Positions 16,084 through 25,300 of a stretch of 64,000 nt of DNA are shown here, piece by piece. The DNA lies in assembly GCF_004570975.1 (NCBI RefSeq), contig NZ_SPPC01000008.1:124001-188000 (forward strand). Reading direction: 5' to 3'. The notes under the pieces were generated by a model that had not been told where the DNA came from, ran no database searches, and saw only the letters and a program-made list of their open reading frames with translations. How positions within the stretch are numbered: the first letter of the stretch is position 1; each line of letters starts with the position of its first letter. A program made the translations under genes and the position numbers. This DNA comes from Barnesiella sp. WM24. Lineage in GTDB: Bacteria > Bacteroidota > Bacteroidia > Bacteroidales > Muribaculaceae.

Positions 16084-16807
16084 AGTCATAACGTGAAGTG
16101 TATGATTGGTATTGGATGTTGTTCATATTCAGATATTCCTCAAAGTTTTTATAACGACGGAGACTTTGGAGATAATCTTTGTATGCCGGATAGAATCTGC
16201 GGCAATCGTTGATCAGAGTTTCACAAAGTGGCATGTCTAATCTTTTTGATAGACACTCAAATTCATCTATATCTTTCAGCATTGCCGGAATATCCGTTAT
16301 ACCTGCTCCATTCATGCCATTTAATATGCCCGTCGGCATTTCATGGATGGAAAACTCAAGAAAATACTTGAGTGCATGATATTTGTATCTGAGCGCATCA
16401 ACATTATCCTCATCATGTTCAAGCAGCATATCTGCAAGTTGAAACGGCTCGTATTTATATTTACAAAACTTACAGAACAGTTCAAGCGGACTATTGGTGT
16501 TCAGATAAGAATCCTCATGACCGCAAAAGCAATGGAACAAGAATTTTAGCCCCTCAAAACCGCCATTCTCCAAATCTATGGCAATTTGAGGACATATAAC
16601 CTTGTTGATAAACTGATTGTTCCAACAAATTTTACTATGCTTAGTCCAAAAATCTTGAATTTCTCCTATGGCAGTATGCTCATTGTCATACTCCTTTTTA
16701 TTCCATTCAGATAGCATTGCATACCGTTGTTTCCTTTCCGGCTTGCTTAGCCCTTCAGTCCGGAATTTACTGCAAATTGCAAGATAATCAGATAATATCC
16801 GGTTCAT
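16076..16807 (-). CDS. Hypothetical soluble protein
   Basis: A 243-residue, helix-rich, soluble protein without signal peptide (MNRILSDYLAICSKF…). It contains a Cys pair (FLFHCFCGHED near residue 90) and many aromatic residues; it ends NIQYQSYTSRYDYE. No domain was recognised. Similar helical proteins occur in immunity-type clusters, but this is only context. It starts inside an AAAGGAGG site that also encodes the GGKQ tail of the upstream gene. Confidence 0.6.
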   Translation of the reverse strand: MNRILSDYLAICSKFRTEGLSKPERKQRYAMLSEWNKKEYDNEHTAIGEIQDFWTKHSKICWNNQFINKVICPQIAIDLENGGFEGLKFLFHCFCGHEDSYLNTNSPLELFCKFCKYKYEPFQLADMLLEHDEDNVDALRYKYHALKYFLEFSIHEMPTGILNGMNGAGITDIPAMLKDIDEFECLSKRLDMPLCETLINDCRRFYPAYKDYLQSLRRYKNFEEYLNMNNIQYQSYTSRYDYE

Positions 16808-18123
16808 TGCTTACCTCCTTTCTTCCATTGTGCTATTAGTCTTTTGGTGCGCGAGACAATCACAGGATTGTCGCAGTTTTCGACTAACCTAATTGCCGCA
16901 TCATGAGTCTCAGCGGGAAGTACGTCGCTAAACAGCCGTGCCGCCCAATACATAGTTTCTTCATAAATCATCCCCATAAGTAGGTCAATCATTGTTTCCT
17001 TTTCATCATGAATTATGAGAAATTTGGCGGCGTTTTCAATGTCCCATCGGCTATTGGTCTGTTCTTTCTTGTCGCCATTGGCTACCGCAGCGAAATACAT
17101 CAGCGATGCCTGTTCAAAGAAAGAATATGCGTCGTCTTTGTCGTTATATTCAAGCCGTTCACGCCAAAGCGCGAAAAACTTCTTGGCTGAAATCAACGAG
17201 TATGTACCCTCGGTCCAATCGACACCGCGCTCAATGAAATAATGGGCTTCTTCCGATTGAAATCCGCAATCGTTGTCAATATAATATTCTTCTCTCGGCT
17301 CAGTCCTTATAGCACGGATTATGACATTTCCGGCGTTGCCTTCAAAAAAGATTATACCCAACTCTCCGTGATACTCGGCATAATATTCACCCTGATAGTT
17401 CATGCCGTCAAGTTCGTGGAACGCGTCGCGGAACGCTGCCTGTTTGTCGCTGTTCATTGATCTGTATTTGGTTTCAGCAACTATATCGGCGTAGATACAT
17501 CCGGGGATGTGTGTCAGAGCGCAGTTGGCTTTAATGCCACGCCTTGCCAATATCGCCTCAAACGTATCCAATCGTGCGGAAGCATCTTTATCGACGTCCG
17601 ACGGGTTGAGCCACACTCTCGCCTGTCCGTCAAAAATGCCGTCAGCGGTTCGCAGTCCATACTGGGCATTGGTGGCATAGTCAAATGTCTGGAAATACTT
17701 TTCTCGTATCTTCCAGTCACCGTGGTGTATTTTGTCTTTTGGCATAAATGTCTTTAGAAACTTCACCCACCGTCTGCGCCAACGGCTGATATACCATGAA
17801 ATACCGAATGCCACGGATGCGATACCCAATAGCATGATTCCCTGCCAATCTCCCTCCGTCGCCACTTTGTATGTAACAAAAATGAACATAGCTACGAGGT
17901 AGGCTATGCCGACCGCCACCAATATGAAAGCACCTATTTTCTTCAATACCTTGCCAAGACGCTCGCTAATCCTTAATCTCCCGGTCTCGAAAAGCCATAT
18001 AACCAACGCGACAAGGGCAATTGCGCCGACAGCAATCAGCACATCCGTAAAGGAATTAGCCATTCTACCGATTGAAGAAATCAGGACGCACGCCACACAA
18101 ATTTTGAGCCAGATTGGTTTCAT
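16804..18123 (-). CDS. Membrane-anchored hypothetical protein, first gene of the cluster
   Basis: A 439-residue protein. The first ~115 residues carry four hydrophobic helices (VCVLISSIGRM…, LIAVGAIALVALVIWLF, AFILVAVGIAYLVAMFIFV, GIMLLGIASVAFGISWYI). A cytosolic domain of ~320 residues follows, mostly alpha/beta and then helical, and the protein ends IAQWKKGGKQ. No family was recognised. It leads the overlapping run of five genes; no convincing promoter was found upstream. Confidence 0.65.
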   Translation of the reverse strand: MKPIWLKICVACVLISSIGRMANSFTDVLIAVGAIALVALVIWLFETGRLRISERLGKVLKKIGAFILVAVGIAYLVAMFIFVTYKVATEGDWQGIMLLGIASVAFGISWYISRWRRRWVKFLKTFMPKDKIHHGDWKIREKYFQTFDYATNAQYGLRTADGIFDGQARVWLNPSDVDKDASARLDTFEAILARRGIKANCALTHIPGCIYADIVAETKYRSMNSDKQAAFRDAFHELDGMNYQGEYYAEYHGELGIIFFEGNAGNVIIRAIRTEPREEYYIDNDCGFQSEEAHYFIERGVDWTEGTYSLISAKKFFALWRERLEYNDKDDAYSFFEQASLMYFAAVANGDKKEQTNSRWDIENAAKFLIIHDEKETMIDLLMGMIYEETMYWAARLFSDVLPAETHDAAIRLVENCDNPVIVSRTKRLIAQWKKGGKQ

Positions 18124-18272
18124 GCAGGTTTATTATCAGTAATATCGCAATTTACAAAAAATAATCGATTTCTGAAGTGTCAAATGAATTATATTTGAAT
18201 AATGCCAGCGCCATTATAATCTGTGGGATTGTGGCAAATATACAATTTTTAACATTTGTGCGCAGGCTAGAA

Positions 18273-18314
18273 AAGAAGAAAGAGCTAAATCTTAGCGACT
18301 TAGCTCTTTCTTTG
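18273..18314. terminator. Hairpin terminator near the element's left end
   Basis: AAAGAGCTAAATC pairs with GACTTAGCTCTTT (one mismatch) and is flanked by A and T runs on either side, so it could act in both directions. Confidence 0.7.
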
Positions 18315-18443
18315 TGTTGCCTTGGAAGGGCAACTTTTATGATATTTCGTGAAACTCCAATTTTCTAATTATCGAGATACTAAGCGGTTATATATTTTAA
18401 CAATTTCAGAAAGTCGCAAAAAGTGCCATAGACTGCCAAAGAA

Positions 18444-18489
18444 AAGTATCAAATAAGTATCAACTCAGCAACAATGCGCATTACCTTTG
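18444..18489 (+). promoter_or_regulatory. Integrase promoter with direct repeats
   Basis: -7 box TACCTTTG at 18482-18489. The -33 place has no TTTG; instead two AAGTATCAA copies (18444-18452, 18455-18463), 11 bases apart, stand upstream. They are candidates for an activator or recombinase arm site. Confidence 0.5.
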
Positions 18490-18524
18490 CGTTTGAATAA
18501 TAAACTTAGACACACGAGTTTATA

Positions 18525-19910
18525 ATGGCAAAGAACGCATATACCAAATTTTTTCTTCGCACAAAGGCCGCTTCCGGCAATGCCTTTCTATATACCCGTC
18601 GCCAAAGCGACGGGGAAAATCTGCTTTTGAAATCGTTTGTAGAGGTTGACATCAAGCAATGGAGCGATGCGGTTTCCTCTACTTCAAAGTGGAATAAGTT
18701 TCGCTCCGGTGAAGGTAAGTATCTTTGCGATAAACTGGATGAAATCACCGCAACCATTGACTTGGTTTTATCCCAGCCTAATCCGACAAAGAAAAAGCTG
18801 GAGAAAGCAATTGTCTCGGTCGCACAGCGTGAGCAGATTCAAGAACAGGCAGCTTTGAAAAAGGCACAGGAAGAAGCACAGGAACGGAAGAGAGCTCAAC
18901 GTGAGGCTGAACAGCGGCGCAAAAAAGAAGAACTTGAAGCAATGCTCCGTCAGCGTGAAGAATCCTTCATTGTGGCTCTTGATGTCTTTATTGATGCTGC
19001 TCCAGCCCGAACATGGCATGGCAAACCAATCGGACTAAAAACCATACAGCACTACAAGCATCTCCGCCGCTATATCCGCGACTTTATGAATAAGAAGCAT
19101 ATCACCGATATTCGATTTGATGAACTCAATAAGTCGTTCTATTCCGAGTATCTTACATTTGCATATGGCGAGGGATTGAAACTGAATACTATCGGTGACC
19201 ATATCAAGGTTATAAAGACTGTCATCCGTGACCAGCCTATGCGCATACAGTGTATGGCAGAGGAGTTTTTACGCTGTGAGAAACTGAAAGAAGAATCAGA
19301 GAGTATTGCCCTGCTTGAAAGTGAAATCGCATTGATAGCAAAACAGGAGTTGCCGACTGAACATCTGCAGACCGTGCGCAATATGTTTGTGCTGATGTGC
19401 TGGACCGGTGTGCGCCATTCAGACCTCGAACAGCTCAACTACAATTCTATTCAAGTGACTGAAGATGGTGAGCGTTATTTTCAATTCAAGGCTAACAAGA
19501 CTGATAAGACATCGGTCGTCAAAATACTGCCGGAGGCTCAATCGATTCTCGACCTTTACAATGACGGTAAAGAAATGCCGCGTGTAATAAGCAACCAGAA
19601 GTTCAATGACGCACTGAAGGATATTATGAAGGCGGTTTATGAGGCGAACCCGGAAAGCACATTGGCTGGATATGTCACCAAAGCCTACACCGCAGATGTA
19701 GGTAACGGAAGAGCCGGACGCAAGAAAGACATTTATCAGCGTTGGCAGATGGTAAGCTGCCATACAGCTCGACGTTCTTTCGCTACCAATATGCGACTAC
19801 GAGGAAACGACCGCGATGTAATCTGCGCCGCCACCGGTCACACCACGGAAGCATCACTTAGCCGCTATATCAAAGAAGACCGCCTCACCCGCGCATCACG
19901 ATTGAAATGA
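18525..19910 (+). CDS. Tyrosine recombinase / integrase of the mobile element
   Basis: A 461-residue phage-type integrase. An N-terminal arm-binding-like domain is followed by a charged coiled coil (about residues 95-150, Glu/Gln/Lys-rich), a SAM-like core-binding domain (~150-260) and the catalytic domain (~270-461). Catalytic residues seen are Arg in TGVRHSDL, Lys in KTDKTSVVK, HTARR with the His-x-x-Arg pair, GHTTEASLSRYI with the second His and the nucleophile Tyr. It should integrate and excise the element. As the leftmost gene it marks the left end. The unusually long coiled coil is typical of Bacteroidetes element integrases. Confidence 0.92.
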   Translation: MAKNAYTKFFLRTKAASGNAFLYTRRQSDGENLLLKSFVEVDIKQWSDAVSSTSKWNKFRSGEGKYLCDKLDEITATIDLVLSQPNPTKKKLEKAIVSVAQREQIQEQAALKKAQEEAQERKRAQREAEQRRKKEELEAMLRQREESFIVALDVFIDAAPARTWHGKPIGLKTIQHYKHLRRYIRDFMNKKHITDIRFDELNKSFYSEYLTFAYGEGLKLNTIGDHIKVIKTVIRDQPMRIQCMAEEFLRCEKLKEESESIALLESEIALIAKQELPTEHLQTVRNMFVLMCWTGVRHSDLEQLNYNSIQVTEDGERYFQFKANKTDKTSVVKILPEAQSILDLYNDGKEMPRVISNQKFNDALKDIMKAVYEANPESTLAGYVTKAYTADVGNGRAGRKKDIYQRWQMVSCHTARRSFATNMRLRGNDRDVICAATGHTTEASLSRYIKEDRLTRASRLK

Positions 19911-19939
19911 TAGCTGTGCAAAAGAAGAAGTTTTCTTTT

Positions 19940-20012
19940 CACCAGCCACACTATATATATTGGTTTGGTTTAACTTGGGTATATATAGCCCGAATTAAAC
20001 CAAACTTAATTG
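19940..20012 (+). repeat. Structured repeat, copy 1 (after the integrase gene)
   Basis: The copy starts with a TTTCTTTT-CCAGCC-ATATATA lead, followed by nested stems: TTGGTTTAA with TTAAACCAA outside and GGG with CCC inside. A second copy with different but still complementary stems follows the AbiE operon. Confidence 0.6.
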
Positions 20013-20071
20013 TGAAATCACAGTTTGTTTTATTGTTATATGTAAGATTATAAATACCACGATGTAATTAC

Positions 20072-20102
20072 TTGTATAATTGGAAATAAAACACTAACTT
20101 TG
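20072..20102 (+). promoter_or_regulatory. Promoter of the AbiE operon
   Basis: -33 TTG at 20072-20074, 20 bases, perfect -7 TAACTTTG at 20095-20102. Confidence 0.75.
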
Positions 20103-20113
20103 TGCTGCATAAA

Positions 20114-20140
20114 AAGGATAATAAAGCGTTTATTATCCTT
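20114..20140 (+). promoter_or_regulatory. AbiEi operator-like perfect inverted repeat
   Basis: AAGGATAATAAA, three bases, then TTTATTATCCTT: 12-base perfect arms between the promoter and the antitoxin start. AbiEi proteins repress their own operons by binding inverted repeats, so autoregulation is inferred. Confidence 0.65.
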
Positions 20141-20155
20141 CTGTAATCCGCAAAA

Positions 20156-20767
20156 ATGAAACAGGCCATAATATCAAAAGTCAATCGTAGCAGGAAGGGG
20201 ACAATCTTCTTGCCGGATAGTTTTTTGCCCATTGATACCCATTACGCCTCCAATATTTTATCGGAACTGTGTAATGCCGGAAAACTCGTCAGAGTCGCAA
20301 CCGGGATATATGTCAAGCCAAAGATGTCAAGGTTTGGACCTGTGATGCCTACAATCGGCGAAATTGCGCAAACCATAGCAAAACGTGATGATGCACAATT
20401 ATTGCCAACAGGAGCTACTGCCGAGAACTATCTCGGCTTTTCAACACAGGTTCCAATGAACGCCGTATATCTTACATCAGGTACTCCTCGAAAAATAAAG
20501 ATTGGCCGAAGGACTTTGACGCTTAAACATAGTGTGCCGTCAACATTTGCCTATAAGGGTAAAATTATGCCTATATTAGTGCTTGCACTAAAATCCATCA
20601 AGCAGTATAACATTGACAATGAAACTCTTGATATTGCTTATGGAGTATTGAAGGACAATCCAGAGGACGACACTTGGCTTGAGGATATAGCCCATGCTCC
20701 ACGCTGGATCAGAAAAATAGTAATCGAAACAAAAGAAAAAATCAAACGAAATGAGCAGATGGATTGA
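20156..20767 (+). CDS. Type IV antitoxin AbiEi family protein (DUF6088-like)
   Basis: A 203-residue protein with the AbiEi layout. The N-terminal winged helix (RKGTIFLPDSFL…ASNILSELCNAGKLVRVATGIYVKP) is followed by the AbiEi core (LLPTGATAENYLGFS…VYLTSGTPRKIKIGRRTL). It should bind the operator at 20114-20140 and counter the AbiEii toxin. The stop overlaps the toxin start by 17 bases. It is the first cargo gene after the integrase. Confidence 0.88.
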   Translation: MKQAIISKVNRSRKGTIFLPDSFLPIDTHYASNILSELCNAGKLVRVATGIYVKPKMSRFGPVMPTIGEIAQTIAKRDDAQLLPTGATAENYLGFSTQVPMNAVYLTSGTPRKIKIGRRTLTLKHSVPSTFAYKGKIMPILVLALKSIKQYNIDNETLDIAYGVLKDNPEDDTWLEDIAHAPRWIRKIVIETKEKIKRNEQMD

Positions 20768-21773
20768 CGCTTCGGATGCAGACCGCCAACAGTCGGCTTA
20801 CATCATAGCAACCGAAAAGAATATCAGCGAAGGTGCAGTTGAAAAAGACTGGTGGGTAACTGCCATTCTGAAAGTGCTGTTTTCTCTTTCGCCGTCTAAA
20901 TATATGTTCTTTAAGGGAGGTACAAGCCTCAGTAAAGGATGGAACTTGATAGACCGCTTTTCGGAAGATATCGACATCGCACTATATCGTGACTTCTATC
21001 TCGATGTTTTGGGTAAAGAATGTGCCAAAGCATCCACGAACAATCAGGTCAAGAATCTGCGTATTGCCAATCGCGATTATATCCTTGGTGAATTTACAGA
21101 GGAATTGACAACGAAACTCAATGAAGCCGGATTGAGCGAATGTCGGGTTGTACCGATAACGACAAAAAAGGATGGCTCACCAATCGACCACGATAGCGAC
21201 CCGGTAATCATTGAAATTCATTACCCGGTTAAGGTTAGCTCCGATGCCTATGTTCGCCCCGTTGTCAAGATTGAGATAAGTTGTCTTTCGATGAAAGAGC
21301 CTTACGAAGTCAAGCGCATATCTTCTCTTGTTGGAGAGGCGTTTCCTCAAATTGACGATGAGACCATTGCCGACATTCCGACTATAATGCCAACGCGCAC
21401 ATTTCTTGAAAAAGCGTTTCTGCTAAACGAAGAATATCAGCGAAAGAATCCCCGCACCGAGCGCATGAGCCGACACCTATACGATTTGGAACGGCTAATG
21501 GATACACAATTTGCGGAAGCCGCACTGTCAGACATGGATCTATATCACGAAATCATTGCACACCGTCAGCGATTCTATCATGTCGGTGGTGTCAATTATG
21601 AACTCAACCACCCGTCAACAATCACATTTTGCCCCACAGGAGATTTGCGAGAAAAGATGCGACTGGACTACGAAGCAATGAAAACCTCGATGATCTACGG
21701 CGAAAAGCTGGACTTTGAATCACTAATCACCAGACTGGAACAACTGCAAAAGCATTTCAAGTCAACCAGATAA
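20751..21773 (+). CDS. AbiEii/AbiGii-type nucleotidyltransferase toxin
   Basis: A 340-residue nucleotidyltransferase-like toxin. Motifs are KGGTSLSKGW near residue 56 (the Gly-Ser motif of the DNA polymerase beta superfamily) and FSEDIDIAL near residue 72 (catalytic Asp-x-Asp). Members of this family block growth by modifying tRNA or other targets, and act as phage abortive-infection effectors. The start lies within the antitoxin gene, so they are translationally coupled. AbiE systems are also known to stabilise mobile elements, which fits its place beside the integrase. Confidence 0.9.
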   Translation: MSRWIDASDADRQQSAYIIATEKNISEGAVEKDWWVTAILKVLFSLSPSKYMFFKGGTSLSKGWNLIDRFSEDIDIALYRDFYLDVLGKECAKASTNNQVKNLRIANRDYILGEFTEELTTKLNEAGLSECRVVPITTKKDGSPIDHDSDPVIIEIHYPVKVSSDAYVRPVVKIEISCLSMKEPYEVKRISSLVGEAFPQIDDETIADIPTIMPTRTFLEKAFLLNEEYQRKNPRTERMSRHLYDLERLMDTQFAEAALSDMDLYHEIIAHRQRFYHVGGVNYELNHPSTITFCPTGDLREKMRLDYEAMKTSMIYGEKLDFESLITRLEQLQKHFKSTR

Positions 21774-21791
21774 CATGATATTGATATCTCT

Positions 21792-22073
21792 ATGAATAAC
21801 ATTAAAGATATAGAACAACGTACAAAAGTTGCAGATGCTGTTAGGAAGTATAATGACAATCCTACGCTGGAAAACTCATCCAAATTTTTGGTGGAATTGG
21901 CAAAACTGGATATCGTTTGGTCAAATAATACCGAAGAAGAGAAAGAAGTCGCCAAGGATTGGGCCGATTTGAGCTATGAGTTGTTCGTATCCAAAGATTA
22001 CGACAAAGCGAAAACAATCCTTAGCAAATTGATGTTGGATATAAACCAGCTCTCTGACAAGGCTACGAGATAA
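21792..22073 (+). CDS. Small helical hypothetical protein
   Basis: A 93-residue, acidic, all-helical protein (MNNIKDIEQRTKVADAVRKY…) starting 18 bases after the toxin gene. It is probably the third gene of the AbiE transcript. It carries no motif that was recognised. Confidence 0.6.
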   Translation: MNNIKDIEQRTKVADAVRKYNDNPTLENSSKFLVELAKLDIVWSNNTEEEKEVAKDWADLSYELFVSKDYDKAKTILSKLMLDINQLSDKATR

Positions 22074-22077
22074 GTTT

Positions 22078-22146
22078 CTTTTGCCCAGCCTCCATATATA
22101 GGTTTAGGTTTGTCTGGGCATATATGAAGCCCGAATCAAACCTATG
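22078..22146 (+). repeat. Structured repeat, copy 2 (after the AbiE operon)
   Basis: Same lead (TTTCTTTT, CCAGCC, ATATATA) and same nested stems as copy 1, here AGGTTTG with CAAACCT and GGGC with GCCC. The stem sequences differ from copy 1 while staying paired. Confidence 0.6.
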
Positions 22147-22154
22147 AAATCTGA

Positions 22155-22376
22155 CTATTGTTCATCTAACCAATCATCGTCACGGTCTATTTCCGCATTG
22201 TCCAAATCTTCATAGAGGTCATCTAATTCATCTTGCAGGTCACCATACATATCCTGTCTGTCCTCCATATCGTTGAGTCGGTCTTGAAGCGGGTCTATTC
22301 GTCTTGTATGCGGTCATAGCAGTCGGACACCACGTCATAACTGTCAAATTGCTCCTTTAATCTAATATGGTAATCC
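22155..22376 (-). pseudogene. Acidic coiled-coil small gene with a frameshift
   Basis: Two minus-strand frames join into one plausible acidic helical protein. The first ends …CYDRIQDE at a stop at 22295-22297. The second continues IDPLQDRLNDMEDRQ… to a stop at 22155-22157 (the longest ATG frame of the second half is 22155-22268, 37 aa). A single-base indel near 22297 would join them. The first half lacks an ATG. It lies directly after the Res gene, so it is read as a decayed last gene of that operon, or as a sequencing error or programmed shift. Confidence 0.4.
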
Positions 22377-22380
22377 TATA

Positions 22381-25300
22381 TCATTGGTTATTGACTATAT
22401 TGTATAAATCTTGGTAACTCTTTACGACATCATATTTAACGGTAGAATTTGATAGTGACGCAAAGTGGCGGCGAGCGCAGGCGATTTTTGACTTCTCGGT
22501 TTCGCGCAGATCAACCTCGCGCATTGAGCCTTTGGTTTCGGCAATGAAATAGACGTGTTTCACGCTGCCCTCTCGAAAGACGATAGCCCAGTCAGGATTA
22601 TATTGCCCCATAGGGGTGTTAATATAAAACCCGCGAGGGAGTTTGGTATAAACTTCGACATCACTATTGCTTTCAAGCTGTTTGGCAAAATCCATTTCGG
22701 TGCCCTTGCTGTCGATAACGACAAGGTCGTAGAGCGACTTTTCGCTTTCCATTGCATTATCCCCGACAACGCCTCTGACTTCATCAACCGTGAACAGGTC
22801 GGTATCGAAAGTCTGGTCGGTGGGAGAATATGTTATTTTCTTAATAACAGCAATAGCCTTGCAGTCATTTATTATCGAAGCGACCTTGATAATAAATTCT
22901 TCAGGATTAACTCGGAAAAGCAAGAATTTTCCCGGAGATATACCTTTTAATATCCGAATGATAGTGTTTCGGGTAAGTCCTGTTTCGCGTACTAAGTCGC
23001 CAACGAGATCATATTTTACCGACTTGCTTACAGCTTCGTGAACCGATTTGCGAATAGTCTTGCCTTGTGTCATTGCTGATGCGGATTCCAACGCTTCACG
23101 GTCCCGAATATTCTCCATCGCGCCGGTTGTAACTTGAATGTGAATTTCAGTTACATTAAGATGTAAGTCAATTTGCTCAATGCTCTTTTCAATCAGTTCA
23201 TCAGAACTGAAATCAACCGTATAGACCGAGCGGACGTTTATCTGCTCCCACAGTCCCTTGAACCGGGAATTAGCGAATTTGTCAGCGTCAAAATTGCCGA
23301 TGCGGCGTTTACGCCCATTAGAGGGAGCTGCAGCTTTCGGGTCGAATACACTGTCAAGAACCTTAGCAATAGCAACTGACATATTTGCTAAATCATCTCC
23401 GAAATCAAGTGTACCGTTACGCTTGTCATCATGATATTTGGGAGTAAGTGCACCCTTTTTGACATATCCTTGACTGATAAGTTCTTCGTGTATATCCCGC
23501 GCAAGTTCAGATGTAATCTTAACTGAGTTTCCGTTTGCATCAGATAAAATGCGACCCTCAAATAATGCTGCAGTTACAACCGTTGGGCGATAAGCCACTG
23601 CTTCTGCAATTTCTTGTTGAAGTTGCTTTGCAAACTTCTCGTAACTCTCGGAGGCAATGACAGTAAGGATATTGGTGTCGAAAACATGCTCGCCGAGAAC
23701 ATCTTGGTCTTGACGCTCTCCGTTTTTATTTACGCACAAACGCATACCGCGACCAACTTCCTGACGTTTTTTTGTCAGATTATCGCTGTCTTTCAGCGTA
23801 CAAATTTGAAAAACATTCGGATTATCCCACCCCTCTTTCAGAGCGGAGTGTGAGAAGATGAAACGCACTGGCTCGTCGAATGACAGCAGCCGCTCCTTAT
23901 TTCTCATAATCAGGTCGTAGGCGCGCAGGGCTTCATCGCGCCCTTTTTCAGTTGTCTCTTTTGTATCGGTCATTTTCCCCTTTTTATCCTGAGAGAAATA
24001 ACCTGCGTGTACGGTCGAGGCCGGATGGCTTTGCAGATAGAGAGTATATTCGGGCGAGAATATATCAATATTCTCATTCAGCACGTTAATATACTCTTGC
24101 TCGAAGATTTCGGCAAACCTGCCGAGCGAGACAGAATTGCCGGAGCCATAAACGCGGTAATTTTCCACCTTATCAATGAAGAAAAGCGAAAGCACTTTTA
24201 TTCCTTTTGAGAACAGCATACGCTCGCGCTCGAAATGGCTGCGGATAGTTTCTCGTATCTGCTCACGGCGAATTGCATCTTCATGAACATTACCTGTCAT
24301 AGTACCCTCTGAAAGGATGGTGCCGTTGAGCAGTTCAACAGTTCCGGCGCGCCCGTCAATTCGTTTCACAATACAGCGGTCGCGGTACTCAGCAAGACCA
24401 CCGCTCTGTTCAAACAGATCATAACCTTCACCGACAAGTCGCGTAACCTGTTTTGTTCCGGAAGCAGTTTTGCTGTCAAAAGAAATACGAGCCTGAGGAT
24501 TGCCTTTACCAATAACGATTTCTTCAAGACAAAGGAAGCCATTGGTGGCAGTAGAGCCGACCTGCGAAATACCCTTAACCTCTATCTTCTTGACGAGTTT
24601 ACGGTTATAAGCGTCGATTGCGTCAAGCCGGAACACCATATTGTAGATGTCGCCCTCTCGGTGAGTCGCTGAATAAAGCAATAGCATAAGAGGGTCAAAC
24701 AGGCGCAAGCCTTGACGTGTGCGGTTATTCTTATTTGCACCGAGAACACTCTGCGGCTCGTCGATTATCATAATCGGGTGAGTCTTGGCAATTACATCAA
24801 TGGGGCGACGAGACCCAAATTCATCGCGCCGGTCAAAGATAATTCTTGACGCTGCGTTATTGGCGGTATCATCGAAAGAACTGTTGAACGCCTGAGTGTT
24901 GATAATCATGCAGTGCATTCCGCTGTCGGTGGCGAAGGCGTCAATCTTGGAAAGTTGCTTTGAGTTGTAAACGAAATATTGCATGCGTTTCCCATACTCG
25001 TCGCCAAAGTGGTCGTCCATTGTCTGGAACGATTTAAGGACGCCCTCGCGGATAGCAACCGAGGGCACAACGATAATGAACTTAGTCCAGCCATATAGCT
25101 TGTTAAGTTCATACATCGTTTTAATGTAAGTGTAGGTCTTGCCTGTTCCGGTTTCCATCTCGACAGTGAGCGTAACATCGTCACCCTCGAAATATTCAAT
25201 CGGGTTCAACCCTTGTGCTAGTTGCACTGCGCGTACATTTTCAGTCAATTGTGTGCGGTCAATCAAAAGCGGCGCATTGGCAAAGCCATGTTCTCCGTAG

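Larger units (their letters stand above)
18124..18524. other. Left end of the mobile element, non-coding
   Basis: The region holds a strong hairpin (18273-18314), two AAGTATCAA direct repeats (18444-18463), and the integrase promoter -7 box. The left boundary of the element should lie here, but no repeat matching the right end was found by eye. Confidence 0.5.

Noticed and set aside
18253-18480. TGCGCA hexamers near the integrase as further WYL operator sites
   Set aside because: They are single, 220 bases apart, and lack the 13-base pair spacing seen at the rtcB promoters.
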